Shown piece by piece: positions 63,498 through 64,000 of a DNA stretch of 64,000 nt. Source of the DNA: Ornithinibacter aureus. GTDB taxonomy: Bacteria > Actinomycetota > Actinomycetes > Actinomycetales > Dermatophilaceae. The notes below the pieces were generated by a model. The model searched no databases. It saw only the letters and a list, made by a program, of their open reading frames with translations, and had not been told where the DNA came from. Position 1 is the first letter of the stretch. Each line of letters opens with the position of its first letter. The stretch spans positions 1,736,001 to 1,800,000 of the forward strand of contig NZ_VMSB01000001.1 in assembly GCF_009858245.1 (NCBI RefSeq). Direction: 5' to 3'. The position numbers were made by a program, and so were the translations under genes.

Positions 63498-64000
63498 GAC
63501 GGCCGCCCCTCGCGGGGGATGCGCGACACGGCCAGGGCCGCGACCAGCGCGATGAGCAGCAGCACGGAGAGCAGCTCGAAGGGCCAGACCCACGTGGCGA
63601 ACAGCTGCCCGGCGACCTGGGTGCTCGTGACGTCGGCGCGCTGCACCGGGTCGCCGGCCAGGGGCACCAGCACCGAGCCGAGCAGCACGGCGACGGCGCC
63701 ACCGAGCAGCGCGGCCCCGCCGGTGCGCGCCGGGCCGACGCGGTGGGCCAGGTCGGGGCCGATCGGGGCCCTGGTCAGCATGAGCGCGAAGAGCACCAGC
63801 ACGACGACGGCGCCGACGTAGACGAGCACCAGCACGAGCGCGACGAGTTCTGCTCCGAGCACGAGCAGCGAGCCGGCCACGCCGAGCAGGGCGACGACGA
63901 GCCAGAGCGCCGCGTGCACGACGTGGCGGGTCGTCACGGCGAACAGGCCACCGATGACGGCGAGGAGGGCCGTCGCGGCGAACGCCGTGTCCAGGGCCGT
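63494..64000 (-). CDS. nuoJ: NADH-quinone oxidoreductase subunit J (5' end outside the window)
   Basis: The frame stays open through the window edge (TALDTAFAATALLAV as the first helix). Five hydrophobic helices are visible, with VYVGAVVVLVLFALM, the conserved NuoJ third helix. It starts beyond 64000. An apparent start at 63937 is internal. Confidence 0.92.
   Translation of the reverse strand, partial: TALDTAFAATALLAVIGGLFAVTTRHVVHAALWLVVALLGVAGSLLVLGAELVALVLVLVYVGAVVVLVLFALMLTRAPIGPDLAHRVGPARTGGAALLGGAVAVLLGSVLVPLAGDPVQRADVTSTQVAGQLFATWVWPFELLSVLLLIALVAALAVSRIPREGRPS

Overview
The window is high-GC actinobacterial DNA. The codon use, the nuoJ-N order, the YajQ, aminopeptidase N and HtpX neighbours, and the SCO6880-type secretion genes all suggest a member of the Micrococcales, perhaps Intrasporangiaceae; that placement is inference. 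Roughly the first 53.9 kb is accessory DNA ending at a tRNA-Tyr gene. The last 10 kb is ordinary chromosome.

Layout. (1) 1-6.1 kb: minus-strand, tightly overlapping operon of an actinobacterial type IV secretion/conjugation system (SCO6880-like, VirB6/TrbL-like, pilin-like and ParA-like proteins, and an HTH protein). (2) 6.5-32.6 kb: a patchwork of short transcription units on both strands, each apparently separated from the next by a hairpin-forming repeat that always points the same way (left arm consensus GTGCGTC-N5-GCCGC, right arm GCGGCA-N5-GGAC). This looks like a cassette array with attC-like sites but non-canonical core triplets, and no integrase is visible. Cargo includes a FitAB toxin-antitoxin pair, UPF0158, a uracil-DNA glycosylase fusion, a TIR-like/zinc-ribbon pair, two GNAT proteins, an ASCH protein, membrane proteins, and an HxlR/DinB-like pair. 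Four insertion sequences (one IS256, two identical IS1182 copies, one IS1380) have landed in it. They break three cassette genes, each of which can be rebuilt in frame. (3) 32.7-44.4 kb: minus-strand Tad/Flp pilus-type operon with a terminal LysM/BTAD protein and a leading excisionase-like HTH protein. (4) 44.6-53.9 kb: defence segment bounded on one side by tRNA-Tyr and on the other by a degenerate tRNA-3'-end plus terminator copy. It carries a type III CBASS operon (TRIP13-like, two small proteins of which one is HORMA-like, CD-NTase, S-4TM effector) and, upstream, a four-gene operon (small protein, sigma-like protein, unknown protein, DUF3696-type ATPase) that may be a separate defence system. 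(5) 54.1-64 kb: yajQ, pepN, htpX and nuoN-M-L-K-J (nuoJ runs off the end).

How it fits together. The left end can supply conjugal transfer. The array and the tRNA-linked segment carry mostly stress, toxin and phage-defence functions. The Tad genes could make a surface pilus. The whole is best read as a large integrative element, or several nested ones, whose other end lies left of the window.
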